A stretch of DNA of 64,000 bases from Cytidiella melzeri (lineage: Eukaryota; Basidiomycota; Agaricomycetes; Polyporales; Irpicaceae), in contig JABYQR010000137.1 of assembly GCA_022592445.1 (NCBI GenBank), positions 45,223 to 109,222 on the forward strand, read 5' to 3'. The first letter of the stretch is position 1. Every line of letters begins with the position of its first letter. Both the position numbers and the translations under genes were made by a program. The notes below the pieces were generated by a model. It saw only the letters and a list, made by a program, of their open reading frames with translations. It ran no database searches and was not told the origin of the DNA. Of the stretch, positions 44,770 through 58,292 are shown piece by piece.

Positions 44770-47700
44770 CTAATCGAGATGATCTACAATGACCACTGCA
44801 TCGCTGTTCAGCCATGCTTCCAGATCCGCCCAATCGTCCTCGAACGCATCTTCTGGAGCGGAATGCTCATTTGGAGGCAACAACGCAGCTTCTTGAGCAC
44901 TTTCGGTTGTCTTGAACGCTGATCCAGGGACAGAACACTGGAGCTTCACGTCTGATGCCGGTTGCCGCAGATGAGAATCAGGGCGCAGCAGGTACGGGAC
45001 GACATATTCAGATTTCTTGGCTGCTGATTGAGAATGTGTCGAGCTTCTGACGTCGACTGAAGGCGTGATTTCGAAGTTGCTGTCGTCGATCTCGAAGTCG
45101 TCGTCAACGCAAGGTCCGATAAAGTGAGTGCTGCTAGAAGACTCCGGAGTATTGTCGACAGTAGGTTCGCCATCGTTCGACTCAGAGGCTGGATAGAATA
45201 GAATTTGGCTAGGATTGTGCTTGAAGGCCACTGTCTATGGTTACGTATACTCGTTATGAGCTACAACAGGAGCCGGAAAAGCACGCTCATACCTTGCGTC
45301 GCTTTGGTTGCGCGACATCCTCATAGTGCTCAGAATCGGTATGGCGTCGCCCTGAGGCTTCGTCTTGATCATCTGCACGCTGTCTCTTCTTACCAGACCC
45401 AGATATTGGGAATGGCAAATCTTCACGACCTTGAAGCTGCTCCAAGTCTAGGACCTCGATAGGCGGCGGAGTAGGCACTTTGCGAGTCATGTCATCCACT
45501 TCTGAGTCGTCATACATAGCATCAGAAGCATTCTGCGTTTTCTTCGACCTGTTTTTCGAGCGTTGAGCAAGAATATCTTGTGCGTCCGGCATGTCGTCGT
45601 CAGATAGAGGAGCAATTTCAGGAATCCCCCAGTCCAGAGTGTCGCCAGCATCCACGTCAGTGAATTCCATGTCGAAGTTCGCCTTAAGCTTCTGCCTAGC
45701 TGGCTTTGGCACACCAACTTTATTGTGCAGACTGCCGTCATCGAGCTTAATCCGCCTTCCTTCGGGGAGCTGTATGGAAGACTCGACACCGTTGCGCGTA
45801 TGTAAATCCTCAAGCTGCTGAATACGTCGATCAGGTTTGTCTTGCACCTTGGATTTCCCCTTGAGTTCCTTCGGTCTAGCCTTAATCGCGGCGGGCTTCT
45901 TTCCAGTGTCTTGAGTGGTGGGATACAGAGTCTCCACCCGCTTCTTGGTAAGAGGTGGCGGCTTTGGGAGACCTTCATGACAGCTGCGAAGAGATGAATA
46001 TCAAGCTGGACATACCACGGTCAACTGACCAGAGATGCCGGCACGCTGTCTTGTCCTTGCAAGTATGATTGCACCTAGATGGTGGTGACGCTTAGAAGAA
46101 TAAAGTAGAATCAATCCCACGTACGTATAGTTGCCATTTGGCAATCTCTTCGGGAACACTGAGTCTTGTGCGTTATTCTGGATACGCTGGGAATTTCGAC
46201 TATCTTGGTTTGGATTGTCATCATGCTTGTTCTTGAGCGTCGAACCGCCTGCTGCTCCTTTTGCGAGCCTAATCAACTCCCAAACTCATGGTATGAATAA
46301 AACGCTTACTGGTGAGATCCTTCAATGGAATATCATCCCCCGATTCAGAGAGACCCTCTGCCATCCCCGCCCAAAATTCAGCGTTCATATCGACGCCTTC
46401 CATGGCTTGGGCCTGCAACATATGAAGCAGTCGATTAACAGAGGGCGAGTAACTTACCGCCGACGAGAGAGGTCTAGTATCCATAACAGGAAATTGTCCG
46501 GAGGGGATGTTAGGCCGGTACGTTTGTGTAAATGCAATGCCTGCTGTACTTTCCTGCGGCATGTCAATGAAAGGCCTTCGCTCAAGACAGCGGGGACGTT
46601 ACTGGAGTGATTTGTACAAGGACCGTTTGGCTGGGCTTGGTGAGCTTAGCGACCACGCTGAAGCTCTTCGGATTTCTCAAGGACTTCGTACTGTTGTATA
46701 ATTAGCATCATAGCTACCCGGATTCAAGTTCAATCACTCACGAAATCCTGCGAAAGTCAACGTAGTCTAAATCAGACGTAACCGTGACCACCATTGTAGC
46801 CTCCCTGAAATGCGATTTCCCTTTCTTCGGCTGCGGAGCGTCCGCGAGTTCATGGAGCAGCCCGCACTGGATGACCAATTCTACCTCAACTGGGCTCTTG
46901 CCGTCACTAGGTGTCACGTTGGTCTCGGTGATTACAACCTTATACTGCGGGAGCTGTTTGACGTATGCCAAGACCTCGTGTCCGAAAGGAGGCCTGCGGT
47001 TTAGCAGCTGCACAGTCTACCTGGTGAGCAAAAAAATACAAACACAGTGAAACGGTCTGACAGTTTCGATTCGTAAGGGATCTTGTTTGCGCAAATCTGT
47101 TAGAGAGGCAATGCTGTGCTCCGCCAGAACCTGGAAAGAATGTGATCAATTGCAATGCACTCCCTCAGTCATAGTACCTTGATACTGTGAATAGGGTTAG
47201 TACGGGTGTGGGATTCTGGTAAATTGCTTACGATTTTTCTCCGATATGCTCGATCTGTCGCAGAACTACAGGTCGGTCTTCCCAAGCTTTCGCGTGAAGG
47301 CAGCGTAATCTGCGATGGAGCACTGTCAATGGTTGACGCTGCGTTAGTCAAAAGAGCGTACAACTCCATGCCATATTTGATTTGAGCTCCTGACTGCTTT
47401 GCTAGCGCGACTTCGAGCATAGCTTCTACACAGTGAGTATCTCGTAACACTGCTTAGTATACATTACCTACCTCGCGTAATACGTTCTATGTGTCTGAAG
47501 ATTGTGAGTGATTCTATGGCCGGCTGGTTGTCTCCACTCTTGTATTCAGGATCGTTCAAGCTTATACCTGCCAGCACGGCCTAATGAAAGAAGATCAAAG
47601 GCCTGGAATACCTTGTGAAAAAGCCGTCGTACCTGAATGATGACCGAAATCTTATCGTGTGCCTTCTCGATCTTCTTGGGCTTGTAGCGTATGTCATCAT

Positions 47701-50700
47701 GGGCCCGCAACTTGTTATATATCTATTCGCTGATATGAGCGTGGCCACTGGGTGATAAGCAAACCAACAATACCTGCTTCTCCCCGCTTCGAATCTTGAT
47801 GTCTCCAAATCTAACAGACAAGCTTAGGACAGCCCGACAAAAGTATAACAAGGGATGTTACTCTTCTGCAGAACATAATGCTTCAAGCTGATGCCGAACG
47901 ATTAGTCAAGTCACTACTCTGTGGAAATGTAACGTGCCATGTCTCGTAAGGTAGTCCGGTCGGGAAGCTTCAGGATGACACCCATCTGAAGCGGATCATT
48001 ATATGACACGATGCTTTAGTCAAACATAGACGCGTACCGTTGACTGGCGGATGTAGTACTGTGTACAGTGTGAGAACAGTTGAATGTCAAGCGGTGAACT
48101 ACTTGCTTTGCTCATTATATCGCCATACTCCGTCGATGTCAAAACAGTCCCGTCTTCATCTGAGAACTGCACTAGCTGGTTCTTCTGCAGCTTTTCGATA
48201 CTTTCAGTTACCATTTCGCCAACCCTTTCCTGCCATGTTTGGTCTCCGGCTTTGCCAATCGCGTAGTGTCTTGGGTTTTGTTGAATCCTTTGGAACAAGA
48301 AAGAGTTATGGAGCCACTCCTTGGCCGATTGCACGTCTCGGATAGTGTTTAAACCAATTTCGGAGTTGATATGCTCAGCAAGGTTGAGATGCAAGCTACT
48401 CTCAAGCAAAGTACGACCTTGCGCTAGAGCTTCGTATTTCTGCTTTAAATCCGCCTCGCACATGATGATGGCGACCCCTTCTTTATCTGCGACATACCCG
48501 GTCAGTATCCTGAGGACAAATACACTTACGGCGATTTACCGAACTGAGGGCGGCCCTGCATCACGGCTATGAGCTCCAACTCTTTATGACAAAATATGCG
48601 ATATGACCCACCGCACGACCTATCATTTGCATGATGTCAAGATCCGAATACTCCTTCGAGGTATTATTTTGAAAGATATTGACGCCTTTGATGACTACCG
48701 TATGCGCCGCTGGATCATAGGAGCTCAGCATTGCGAAGTTCCTACTTCAAGCCCTGCTTACGAAGATTGACACCAACGGCCAATGTCTTTTGGAATTGTA
48801 TGATAAGTATGCCATTCTTGTGATCGCCGCTCACTATATTCACGTACTGAGGTGGCAACCACGACACGTAGGATCTTTTTGAGATAAAGATCCTCCGTTG
48901 CCCGACGGTCGTCGAAACTCATACCCGCGTGGTGAATACCTATGCCACAGGTCGCAAGCTCTGGGAACGGGTAAGCGCTATCTCGCACACAACACATCAC
49001 GGATAATCGACGCACTTTCGAGGCGTTTGTCATGGAAAGTTGCCTCGATCCTGGGTCGGGAGTCAGCCATAACGCACGAGGCTGTCGGGATGCTTACGCT
49101 CACCGCCTTGGCCTCGACCATGGCATCAAATCCTTCTGCGTAGTGCTCTCTTCGTACTCCTTCATCAATTGCTCCGCTGTGCCCATGACGCCCCTGCGGG
49201 TTGCGCAGAATACGAGAACCGGTTTGTCGACGGAGTGCTGCTTGAGGATCCCATACAGTTTGTAATCGAGGCTTTTGGAAAAGACAAAATCGTTCTGGTC
49301 TTTCTTCCGATGTACACCATATACGTGACGAGTTAATATGCATGGCCGATACTCTTCGCCGAACTATCAATCGATGAGCACAGTCATGGAGAGATAGCGA
49401 CTCAAGACAGACCTCCATAACCACGGCTGGGCCTCCATGTGGATTGTTGCCTATCCACCTTGCCACGTCGTGAATATTGGGAACCGTGGCGGAGACCATC
49501 ACGAATCGCACGCAAGTTCCTCGAGTCTTCATTCTGGAGACTATGACCTCCAAAGTGCTACCTCGACTCTCGTTGAGAATATGCACCTGTCTCAAACGTG
49601 AATACGATGAATGAAATCACGTGGCGCAACGAGCGCACTTCGTCTACCAAAAACAATTGGACCTGGGACAGGATATGCTCATGTTCATCCCTCACAAACA
49701 TGTCAGGCTGGCAACGGGCAAGAAAACTGGAAGGTACCTACCAATTTCGAGTCAGACTATCCCACTTCTCTCCGGTAGTCACTCTGCGAGGTCGAAAGTT
49801 CAGAATGTTCAATGACAATTCCGCCGCATATACTCACATGATCGAAGCGTGCCTGGCATCACCCCACGCGCTCTTGCCAAACTTGACAGTATCCCCTGTC
49901 AGTTCGCAGCCTTACGAGGGGACAGTGAATTTAGATAAAGCGAATAGTGATGCATACGTACAGTTAATCCCGAGAGGCTGAAACTTGGTAACCCAGTCTC
50001 GATACCTCTCAGAGCATAGTGCCTGATTGCATTTGGTTAGGTGTGGGTGAGAAAGAGACATGAGTCATACCTTGGTCGGAGAAACATATATGCATTTCAA
50101 TTGTCGCCCAGAGGTATGCGATTGGTTGAGCATGCGGATTATGGCAAGCTCGAACACTGCAGTCTTGCCACTTCCCGTAGGAGCTGATTTCTAGATCAAG
50201 TAATGCAAATACTCGTACAAACATTGTTCGTACCGCTTATAATCTATTATTAATAATTTAGAGTTGAGGAACGCCAACTTCCTTAGTCAATGCGACGTAC
50301 CAGGTTATCGTCGCCTTTCATGACCTAGTATGTGTAATAAGCCTTGTCCGTCCCATTGCAATGGTAGGTCCTTACCTTATCGAAACACGTCGATTGCACG
50401 GCATTGAACACTCCAAACTTGAAGACAGCACGGTACATGTCCGCTGGGTTTCAAACAATCAGCATATACATCGACCGAGACGTGAGAGTGCGCGTATATG
50501 CGCCCTTTTTCCTCTCCTGCAGCTCTGTAGCAGTAGTCATAAGACTCACGAAGTTCTGATGTAGGACGAAGTCGAATTCCATGCACATTACGAGGCTCGC
50601 TAGCCGCTTGAACTCTATGGTGTTGATGAATTGACGACTTTTTAGGATAAGCGGGTGATGGCTCTGGCGCATCCAAGCTTGCGTCACCATAGTGGCGAGA

Positions 50701-51188
50701 ATACGGATGAGAGGTACCTGTCGAGGCTCATCCGGTACGTACTTTGCATAAGTATGTCGCGGAAAGAGAATTCTGTCTCACCTCGTTGTGAAGTTTGCTC
50801 GAGACGACTGTAACCAGCTGCTAAAAAAGAGCTGTGGTCTATGTCTCTGGTAGAGGTGGCATAATAAGATGAGTCTTGATTTTGTCCATATCTTGAATGA
50901 TTGACTCGGCGTTGGCCACTCCAAGGAGGCGCGTTCAAAGGGCGCCCAGGGGGACAGGGAGAAGAGTACACAGCTGTTGGGTCGTAATTAGTCTCAAAAC
51001 CCGCCATGTAGAAGTACAACATGCTTACGCGTGTCGTAGCCTTCCACATCACCATACTCAGTACTGTGCTCATCGAAGCCCATGGGCTCATCGTCGTCAA
51101 CAATATACTCGTCATTGTATGCACCTTCGTATTCACTGGCATCGAGACCGTATTGTCTAGCAAGATCAGCAAGGCTTTGTTGCTCCAT
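44770..51188 (-). CDS. HFM1: Meiotic ATP-dependent DNA helicase HFM1/Mer3
   Basis: Ski2-like superfamily 2 helicase that stabilises recombination intermediates and promotes crossovers in meiosis. N-terminus MEQQSLADLARQYGLDASE is acidic. Then FKFGVFNAVQSTCFDK (Q-like motif), APTGSGKTAVFELAIIRML (Walker A, about 50150-50185), DE/VH split by an intron near 49610 (DEVHILNESRGSTLE), VMVSATVPNIHDVARWIGNN, the GIGIHHAGMSFDDRRATE segment, VVVATS (motif V region), and the motif VI exon near 48600-48660. The Sec63-type part begins with LHLNLAEHINSEIGLNTIRD. C-terminal exons (44770-46560) are disordered and acidic and end VIVDHLD at TAG 44770-44772. More than twenty short introns; many boundaries are approximate. 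Confidence 0.92.
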
Positions 51189-51412
51189 CGCAGGTATTGA
51201 GCTGGAGAGATGGTAGTTCTCACGAAGGAAGGTCCGACTTGCCTGAGATCCGGAGGCAGATCTGCGCGTAAGTCACGTGCACCGTGCTATGACTGGCGCC
51301 CGTCTCTGCAGGTGGCCTTGCAATTGGGTGTGTCCTTTGCGTCCTCCTTGTCTCTTGACCACCACCGCCGTCATCTCCATCAGCTTGATTGTTTCGCGTC
51401 TTTTGACACAAT
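51189..51412. promoter_or_regulatory. Shared promoter of HFM1 and CKS1
   Basis: Start codons diverge with 224 bp between them. No TATA box. A common control region for a meiotic helicase and a cell-cycle regulator. Confidence 0.45.
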
Positions 51413-51916
51413 ATGGCTCAGAAAGAAGTTGATCCAGCGAAATTGGAAGAATGGATCGAGAAGTCGGCTCGTTCTTCGTATCTCGCGGCACTGATCAATA
51501 CTCATGCGATCGTTCCTCACACAGGATTCATTATTCCGAACGATACTCTGACGACGAATATGAGTACCGTCATGTTATACTACCGAAGCCTCTCTTCAAG
51601 ATGATACCAAAGACGTACTTCAACCCCGATGACACTGGCACACTGCGCCTACTAGCGGAGCATGAATGGCGAGGTATAGGGATAACTCAGAGCTTGGGGT
51701 GGGAGCATTACGAGGTTCATGGTGCGTTGCGTGGTGCGTTTTGCGTTGTCATTATTGTTCATGGCATCCCACCTTGATCGCCCAGCTCCGGAGCCGCACG
51801 TGCTGCTTTTCCGACGCCTGAAGAATTTCGATGAACAATTGAGACGACAGGAGTTGCTAAAGCAGCAGCAGTTGGCGGCAGGCGGGAAAGCTAGGCTTGT
51901 GCCGAGAAGGAAGTAG
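51413..51916 (+). CDS. CKS1: Cyclin-dependent kinase regulatory subunit Cks1
   Basis: Small CDK-binding adaptor that recognises phosphothreonine and promotes multisite phosphorylation. Exons 51413-51477, 51525-51721 and 51786-51916 total 393 nt (130 aa). An N-terminal extension [20 protein letters not shown] precedes [20 protein letters not shown], then the [20 protein letters not shown] and [11 protein letters not shown] segments that form the core fold and strand-exchange hinge (HxPEPH). A basic and Gln-rich tail ends [10 protein letters not shown]. Compared with a minimal Cks (about 80-110 aa) it has extra residues at both ends, as is common in fungi. Confidence 0.96.
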
Positions 51917-52571
51917 CTTCCGTACACTTTAGACGGTCTCTGTAAGCTTCGTGTATTTATCTCGTTATGTTTTTTCGGAGGTTCGTTTCGTGCATATTTC
52001 ATCTTCTATGTTCATTGTGCAGTTTCCCTCCTTCTCTAGACCAGATTTTACGTTTACTCGGCCATCTCTTATGCAGCGATGTCTGGTCCGGATCAGACTT
52101 CTCCGTAGTTCAGCGATGACCTTCGGTTTGGGTTGCCGTAGATTTTAGCGAGAAGTCTTGGTACTGTCGAATGTTGAGCTAAAGTCAGTCTATCGAAAGG
52201 GCTTTCTTTGTTTATTCCACACGCATTGCCTTGTCGTGATGCTTTATAGCACCTTGGCTTGTCACGAATGTATGTTGATGCTATACTGTTGCATTGTGGG
52301 CAGCTTATTGTTCCCGATAAGCGCCAGCACTGAGGAGGTACGCGCCGTCTCGCGATTTGTCGAGGTTTTCCCTCAAATACCTCTCCTCGAAAGTCAAGTA
52401 CCCGGCCAGTAATCTCAAACTTCTGCACCTTGGAGGTGGGAACCTTGTATGCTGCGACTACTGTGTAACCGCCGTGGAACCACTCTTTACCCTCAACGGC
52501 CATATCCTCAGCCAAATCCCCCCAACTTGAACTGTGTACACCGTTCGTCAAAACGACAAGCAGCATCTGCA
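51917..52571. other. Intergenic between CKS1 and the IDE gene
   Basis: CKS1 3' UTR and IDE promoter/leader. The IDE frame is open upstream to an ATG at 52449 with a basic, acid-free stretch. The minus strand carries a 179-codon uninterrupted frame (52093-52632) without recognisable domains. Confidence 0.45.
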
Positions 52572-55500
52572 ATGGCCATGGAAACATCGCAACCCCAGTG
52601 GGAACGCGTAACGAAGCCGGATGTCCCACCATTCTCTGTGTATACCATCCCTATGGTAAAATCAGAACGCGACGACAGGGAATACAGGGTGATCAAGTTG
52701 CAGAACGGATTGGAGGCGACTATTATACACGATGCAAAAACAGAGAGAGCTGCCGCCAGCCTAGACGTTGCGACAGGACATCTTTTCGATCCGGTGAGTA
52801 GACATGATAACTAAACATGACTGCACGATATGTATTGTTGAGATTTCAGGATGACATGCCAGGACTTGCGCACTTCTGTGAACACTTGCTCTTCATGGTA
52901 TATACTCTCCTGCACTTGCGATAACTTGACTCAGTACGTACTGCAGGGTACGGAACAATTCCCTCGTGAAAACGAGTACTCAGAGGTGGACTTCTACTAT
53001 TCTGCCCACTCGTCCATTTCTAATTCCACCCCTTCCAGTATCTGACCAAGAACGGTGGAACATACAATGCGTATACTAGCACTACAAACACAAATTACTT
53101 CTTTAGAGTTGCTCCCTCCTCGCTACACGGTGCTCTCTCCCGCTTCGCGCCGTTCTTCCACAGTCCTCTATTCTCCGCATCATGCACTGCCCGTGAACTG
53201 AAAGCTGTCGACTCGGAAAACAAGAAGAACCTACAGAACGATATTTTTCGCATGTTCCAATTGAACAAGCACCTCACAAAGCCGGGACACCCATGGCGCA
53301 AGTTTGGAACTGGAAATCTCGAGAGTCTTTCTCAGGCGGCAAAAGATTCACAGAAGAAGGGAAACTTGGCGGACAACGGCACACGACAGACTAACGGCAT
53401 TTCCACTGCCCCAGGAACCCCACGTTCAGAATCTCCCGCCTCAATTCCAGAGCTTGAAGGCGATGGCGGCCCAGTGGGACGTGAGATCCGCCGACGGTTG
53501 ATTGAATGGTGGAAGACCGAGTATTCCGCCAACAGAATGAGATTATGTGTGATCGGTAAAGGTGTGTCAGAATTCTGAACTTCGTTATATCCGGTGCACT
53601 GACGATCTTCCAGAGCCTCTGGATGAGCTCTCGTGTATGGTCAGCACCTTATTTTCTCCCATCGCGTGCAGAGCGGTCGATCCTGCACCCTTGGTTGAAG
53701 GGCATCCTTTTGGGAAAGATGAGATGGGGGTAAGCAACTTACCGGTCAGAACGTGCCCGTCTAACGATCAGTCGTCATACAGACGTTAGTGTGCGCCCAG
53801 ACAATCATGAACTTTTACTGCGTCGAAATCTCCTTCCCGATACCTTATCAAGCACCCAAATGGAAATATCACCCTAGCTCATTCATTTCGCACTTTTTAG
53901 GACATGAAGGTCCAGGTTCGGTTCATTCATACCTCAAACACAGAGGCTGGATCACGGCGTTAAGCTCCGGAGCTCAAGCCCTCGGAAGAGGGATGGGCAT
54001 GCTGCGAGTAACGATGCAACTGACGAAGGAAGGTTTTGGTAGGTCTACATGACCATGTCGTGGCCTTGCAAGCACATTTCTAATGGGTGGCTACCTCCGC
54101 AGAGAACAGCCGAGAAGTCATGCTGACAATCTTTAAGTACCTCTCCCTGCTTCGCGCAGCCGAGCTCCCTCCCTGGTATCAACAAGAAATTGGCGACTTG
54201 AGCCAAATGCGCTTCAGGTTCGCTGAGAAGCGCGCCCCAGACTCTTATGCGACTTCCATCGCTGAATCTATGATATGGCCCGTGCCGCGTCACCTAATCA
54301 TCAGCGCCCCTCGAATCATTCAACCTTGGGACATTTCGGACACAGAGAATGGCGGCGAGCATGAAATGCGCGAGATGCTCCATAGCTGTACGGTGGACAA
54401 GGCACGGGCACTATTGATGGCACCGAAGGCGGAATTCGACAGAGTTGGTGCAACAGCCGAATGGCATCAAGAGCCGTGGTATGGCACTTTCTATCGTGTT
54501 CAGCGATTCGATGAAGCATTTGTGACAACGGCAAGGATTTCCGCGCGCTCCTCAAATATTTTCCTGGACTCATGTATGAACAGGCTGTTGGAGTCAATGA
54601 TATCAAGGAATTGTTCCTACCTGGATCGAATGCGTTTATTCCCACTAACCTGGACGTTGAAAGGCGTGAAGTAAACCAGGTCAGTGTTGCTACTATGGCG
54701 CGAGTTGAATGTTGTGGCCTAACTAGTATCCGAGCAGCCGGCGAAACAACCACACCTGATTAGAGAAACACCCCTCAGCTCCTTGTGGCACAAGAAAGAC
54801 GATCAATTTTGGGTCCCTCGCGCTACTGCAGTCATCTCAATTCGCAGGTTCGTCACTCGCAAGTATCAGTTTGTGGACCACACTTACCCATTGACAGTCC
54901 TGTGGCATATGAATGCGCTCGGAACGCTGCCTTGACTCGGTATGTGATAAGTATCGGTGAAGGATGACTCGCTCATGCTCCCCGCCAGTGTCTACGCTAA
55001 CTTGGTCTCCGACTCCCTGACCGAGTTTGCTTATGACGCAGAACTTGCCTCGCTCAACTATGGATTCGTTGCAACTGATTTGGGTTTGAATATCACGCTA
55101 ACCGGCTATAACGACAAGTTGCCTGTCTTCGCCAAGACTGTGTTTGAGAGGGCCAAAAGCCTTGTGGTTACCGAAGAACGGCTTCGCGTGATCAAAGCTT
55201 CTGTGAGGGATCCCGCTTCCTGCTCGCTGAGATTACGACTTACAGTTCATCCAGTTGATTCGTGAATGGGGCAACTTCTTCATGGACCAGCCGTCCAACT
55301 TGGCCGATTCGTTCATGATGGATCTACTTTCCGAAAAGCGATGGCCGTTGCAAGACATGCTGAAGGAGCTTGATTGTAAGGAGGGAAATTGCCGCGTAAC
55401 TCGTTCACTAAATAAATGGAATAGCTATCACTGTCGAGGAGGTGCAATCGTACATTGTGAAATTGCTCTCAGAAGTCAAGATCAAGGCTATGGTCACGGG

Positions 55501-56732
55501 TAATATGCATAAGGACGTAAGTGGCAATTTCATTGTGCGCTATTCCGCTCATGTCCGTTTCAGGAGGCTATCGAGCTATTGGAAAATGCGGAGAACGAGC
55601 TGCAATCCACGGCGACTTCGTTACCAGTGCAGGAGCGTACTCTGATTCCAAATCCAGGTCAGTCGCTCCGCTCCAAAACTCAGTCTTACTCTCTCAGCCG
55701 CGATATGATCAGCAACGGACCTAGTCTGGCCAATCAACGTCCCAAATCCCAATGAGCCAAACTCTGCTCTCACGTACTACATGCACATCGGTAGTCGCCT
55801 CGACCCACATTTGCGTACGACCGCTCAGCTGCTCTCGCAGCTCATGTCCGATCCCGCGTTCAATATTCTACGAGCACGAGAACAGCTCGGCTATATCGTG
55901 TCTTGCGGGCTTACGCTGAGCCCAGGCGAGTCCGAGTTCGCTATTCGCATCTTGATTCAAAGTGAGCGTACACCAACGTTCTTAGAGGAGCGCGCCGACG
56001 CCTTCCTTGACGAGATGCAAGGTATACTAGAACAAATGTCCGAAGAGGAGTTTGAAACGCACAAGGCGGGGTTAGCGTCGAAGTGGAAGGAGCAGCCGAA
56101 GAACCTCGGTGAGGAGGCTAGCAGGTTCTGGAGATGGATCGACAACGGCTTCCTTGACTTTAACTACAGTCAGTTTTTTTTTCGGTTGCTATACTTTAAT
56201 ATTGTTTGACGGACTTCTGTCGACAGGTGACACGAACGTAGAGGTTCTGACTACCGTCACGAAAGCAGATGTACTGTCGGTATTCAAGGCTTACATCCAC
56301 TACTCATCCCCCACCCGATCTAAAACGTCCATCCACCTGCGCTCCCAGACACCGCGACCAGTCCGCATCAGCGAAGAAGCCGTTGCAATTTTCTACCAGA
56401 AGGCGAAGGAAAGCGGTTTGAAGACCCATGCGGTGACCTGGAAGGACGAGCTCTTCGCCCACGGAGAGCCTCTTTTGGCGCAGGTATCCACGTACTGGCA
56501 ACCGATTCTCCAGAGCAAAGAGTCGGGTGTCGATGTCGATGCTGCCAAAGTGTTGTTAGAGACTCTTCCGGCGCTGGCCAGGGAGTTCCCCGCACATGGC
56601 AACGACGAAGGTAAGTTGCGTCCAGGAGCGGTGTTGATTGAGGATGCACAAGTGGTCCGGGCGTCTCGTAAAGTCGCGGATTATCCGGTACCTGTGGTTG
56701 AATGGGGTGATTTACCACTGGCGAAGATATAA
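52572..56732 (+). CDS. STE23: Insulin-degrading enzyme-type M16 metalloprotease
   Basis: Zinc peptidase of inverzincin family M16A; yeast Ste23 helps mature a-factor and clears peptides. The first exon gives MAMETSQPQWERVTKPDVPP and LQNGLEATIIHD. The active site HxxEH is in DDMPGLAHFCEHLLFMGTEQ, followed by FPRENEYSEYLTKNGGTYNA and TSTTNTNYFF. Further exons show FFHSPLFSASCTARELKAVD, the downstream Glu region (SENKKNLQNDIFRMFQL), a middle domain, and near the C-terminus LTYYMHIGSRLDPHLRTTAQ and NILRAREQLGYIVSCG, the Arg/Tyr substrate-binding region. About a dozen introns; stop at 56732. Full length, roughly 1100 residues. An upstream in-frame ATG (52449) may give a second form. Confidence 0.95.
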
Positions 56733-57107
56733 TGGGTGTTGCACGGCAGTATAGGTGGTGTATTTTATCAATGTTATATGTATTTGTGACCATGCGCCTT
56801 CCTCTTGTGTCCGACGGCGAACATGTCATAACACAAAGCAACTCTTGTCCGTCTCGCCTTCTGGCCAACCTATTATAATACACGCCTCTACTATTTACTG
56901 CAACAATTAACGCTAGAAGGTATCCAAGGTCCCGTCTTCCTCGTGGCATCCAATTTGGCGTATGTGGTGTACTTACACGTACAGTGACGTCACGCACCCG
57001 TCGCTTCACAAGAGTTATATACCCCCACAGACCGGGCCATCCATGCCCCCCACTATTACGACGCGTTCAACGTCGAACTTGACGACGAGCAGACCTATTC
57101 CGTCAAC
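56733..57107. other. Intergenic, no gene seen
   Basis: IDE 3' UTR and promoter of the DUF3429 gene; no coding signal. Confidence 0.5.
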
Positions 57108-58292
57108 ATGATCTTCAGTTCTCTCCGGGCACCTCTTCGCACTACGGCGCCGGTCATCCTGCGTCGCGGCTTGCTCACTTCTCCTCCAACGTTCCACTTC
57201 AGACAGACCCTCTCCCGTCTCTCAGCCCCGAGGCCAACGCGACTCTTAGCGAGGGGTGCAGCAAGCTCGGTCTCCGGTAGACCTGGGTCGCAGACTCTTG
57301 GTCACGCCGCAGAAAACATCAAGGAGGAAGTAGGAAATTCAACCTCTGATCTTGCAAAGACTATCGCTGGAAGCAACTACTTTTCAGACACAGTCTCTCA
57401 GAACTCGGGCACGTTCGTACGTACTCCTGGAATTCCCACTTCACGACAATATTGTGTGTTTACATTATGTTTTAGCTGGGTATCACAGATGCAGTGGCCA
57501 AGTCCGTTCCCAAACCATACGTGGTGTTCGGCTTGGCTGGTGCCTTGCCTTACTTGGGTTCCTCGTTGACCACTGCGTACTTAGCGCGTCAAGCAGGTGA
57601 AGCTGCTACAGGTAAGCACGAACGTTTCCTGAGACCAATCGTTATACCGATGGTGTATGGTAGCTGTCTCAGCGACGATTGACCCCGGCATGGCCATCAC
57701 CCTCCTACATCAGGCTCTCGAAATTCAAACCACGTACGGTGCAGTCCTCTTGTCGTTCCTCGGTGCACTACACTGGGGCTTTGAGTTCGCTGGTTACGGT
57801 GGTGTGAAGGGGTATCCGCGTCTCATGCTCGGCGCTGCACCTGTCGTCTTTGGTTGGAGCACCCTTGCCCTCGATCCTATGAGCGGTCTCATCGCTCAAT
57901 GGGTGGGTTTCACGAGTTTATGGTGGGCAGACATGAAGGCCACGAATGCAGGCTGGAGTGAGTTTTTTTTCCTGTTGCGTATAAGCATGTCCCACTCACT
58001 TTGCGTCTCAGCACCGGCATGGTATTCTCAATACCGCTTCTACCTCTCTATCCTTGTCGGCACATGCATCATTGGCTCCCTCGCAGCCACGTCCTACTGG
58101 GGACCCGTTGGTGGCCATGGCTTTGTAAGTCGTGACCTACACGAAATTCGCGCTGAGCGCAAGCAGAGCCACCCGGACAACCGAGGTGTAGTTGGAGGCG
58201 ATATTGAAGCTGTTCCCGCGCCGGAAGAAGCTGACTCGTACGTGGTCATCAAAAAGAAACAAACTCCCGGAGACGCGAAGAAGGAGGACTGA
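57108..58292 (+). CDS. TMEM69-like mitochondrial membrane protein (DUF3429)
   Basis: Function not established; TMEM69 relatives are predicted mitochondrial inner-membrane proteins. The first 60 residues (MIFSSLRAPLRTTAPVILRR...) are Arg/Ser/Thr-rich, a presequence. The DUF3429 part begins VPKPYVVFGLAGALPYLGSS, continues AITLLHQALEIQTTYGAVLL and SFLGALHWGFEF, then LMLGAAPVVFGWSTLALDP, and ends with WYSQYRFYLSILVGTCIIGS, making about five membrane segments. The charged C-terminal tail ends DAKKED. Introns lie near 57420-57475, 57611-57660 and 57959-58012, which join exons in frame. Convergent with PAM17. Confidence 0.88.
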
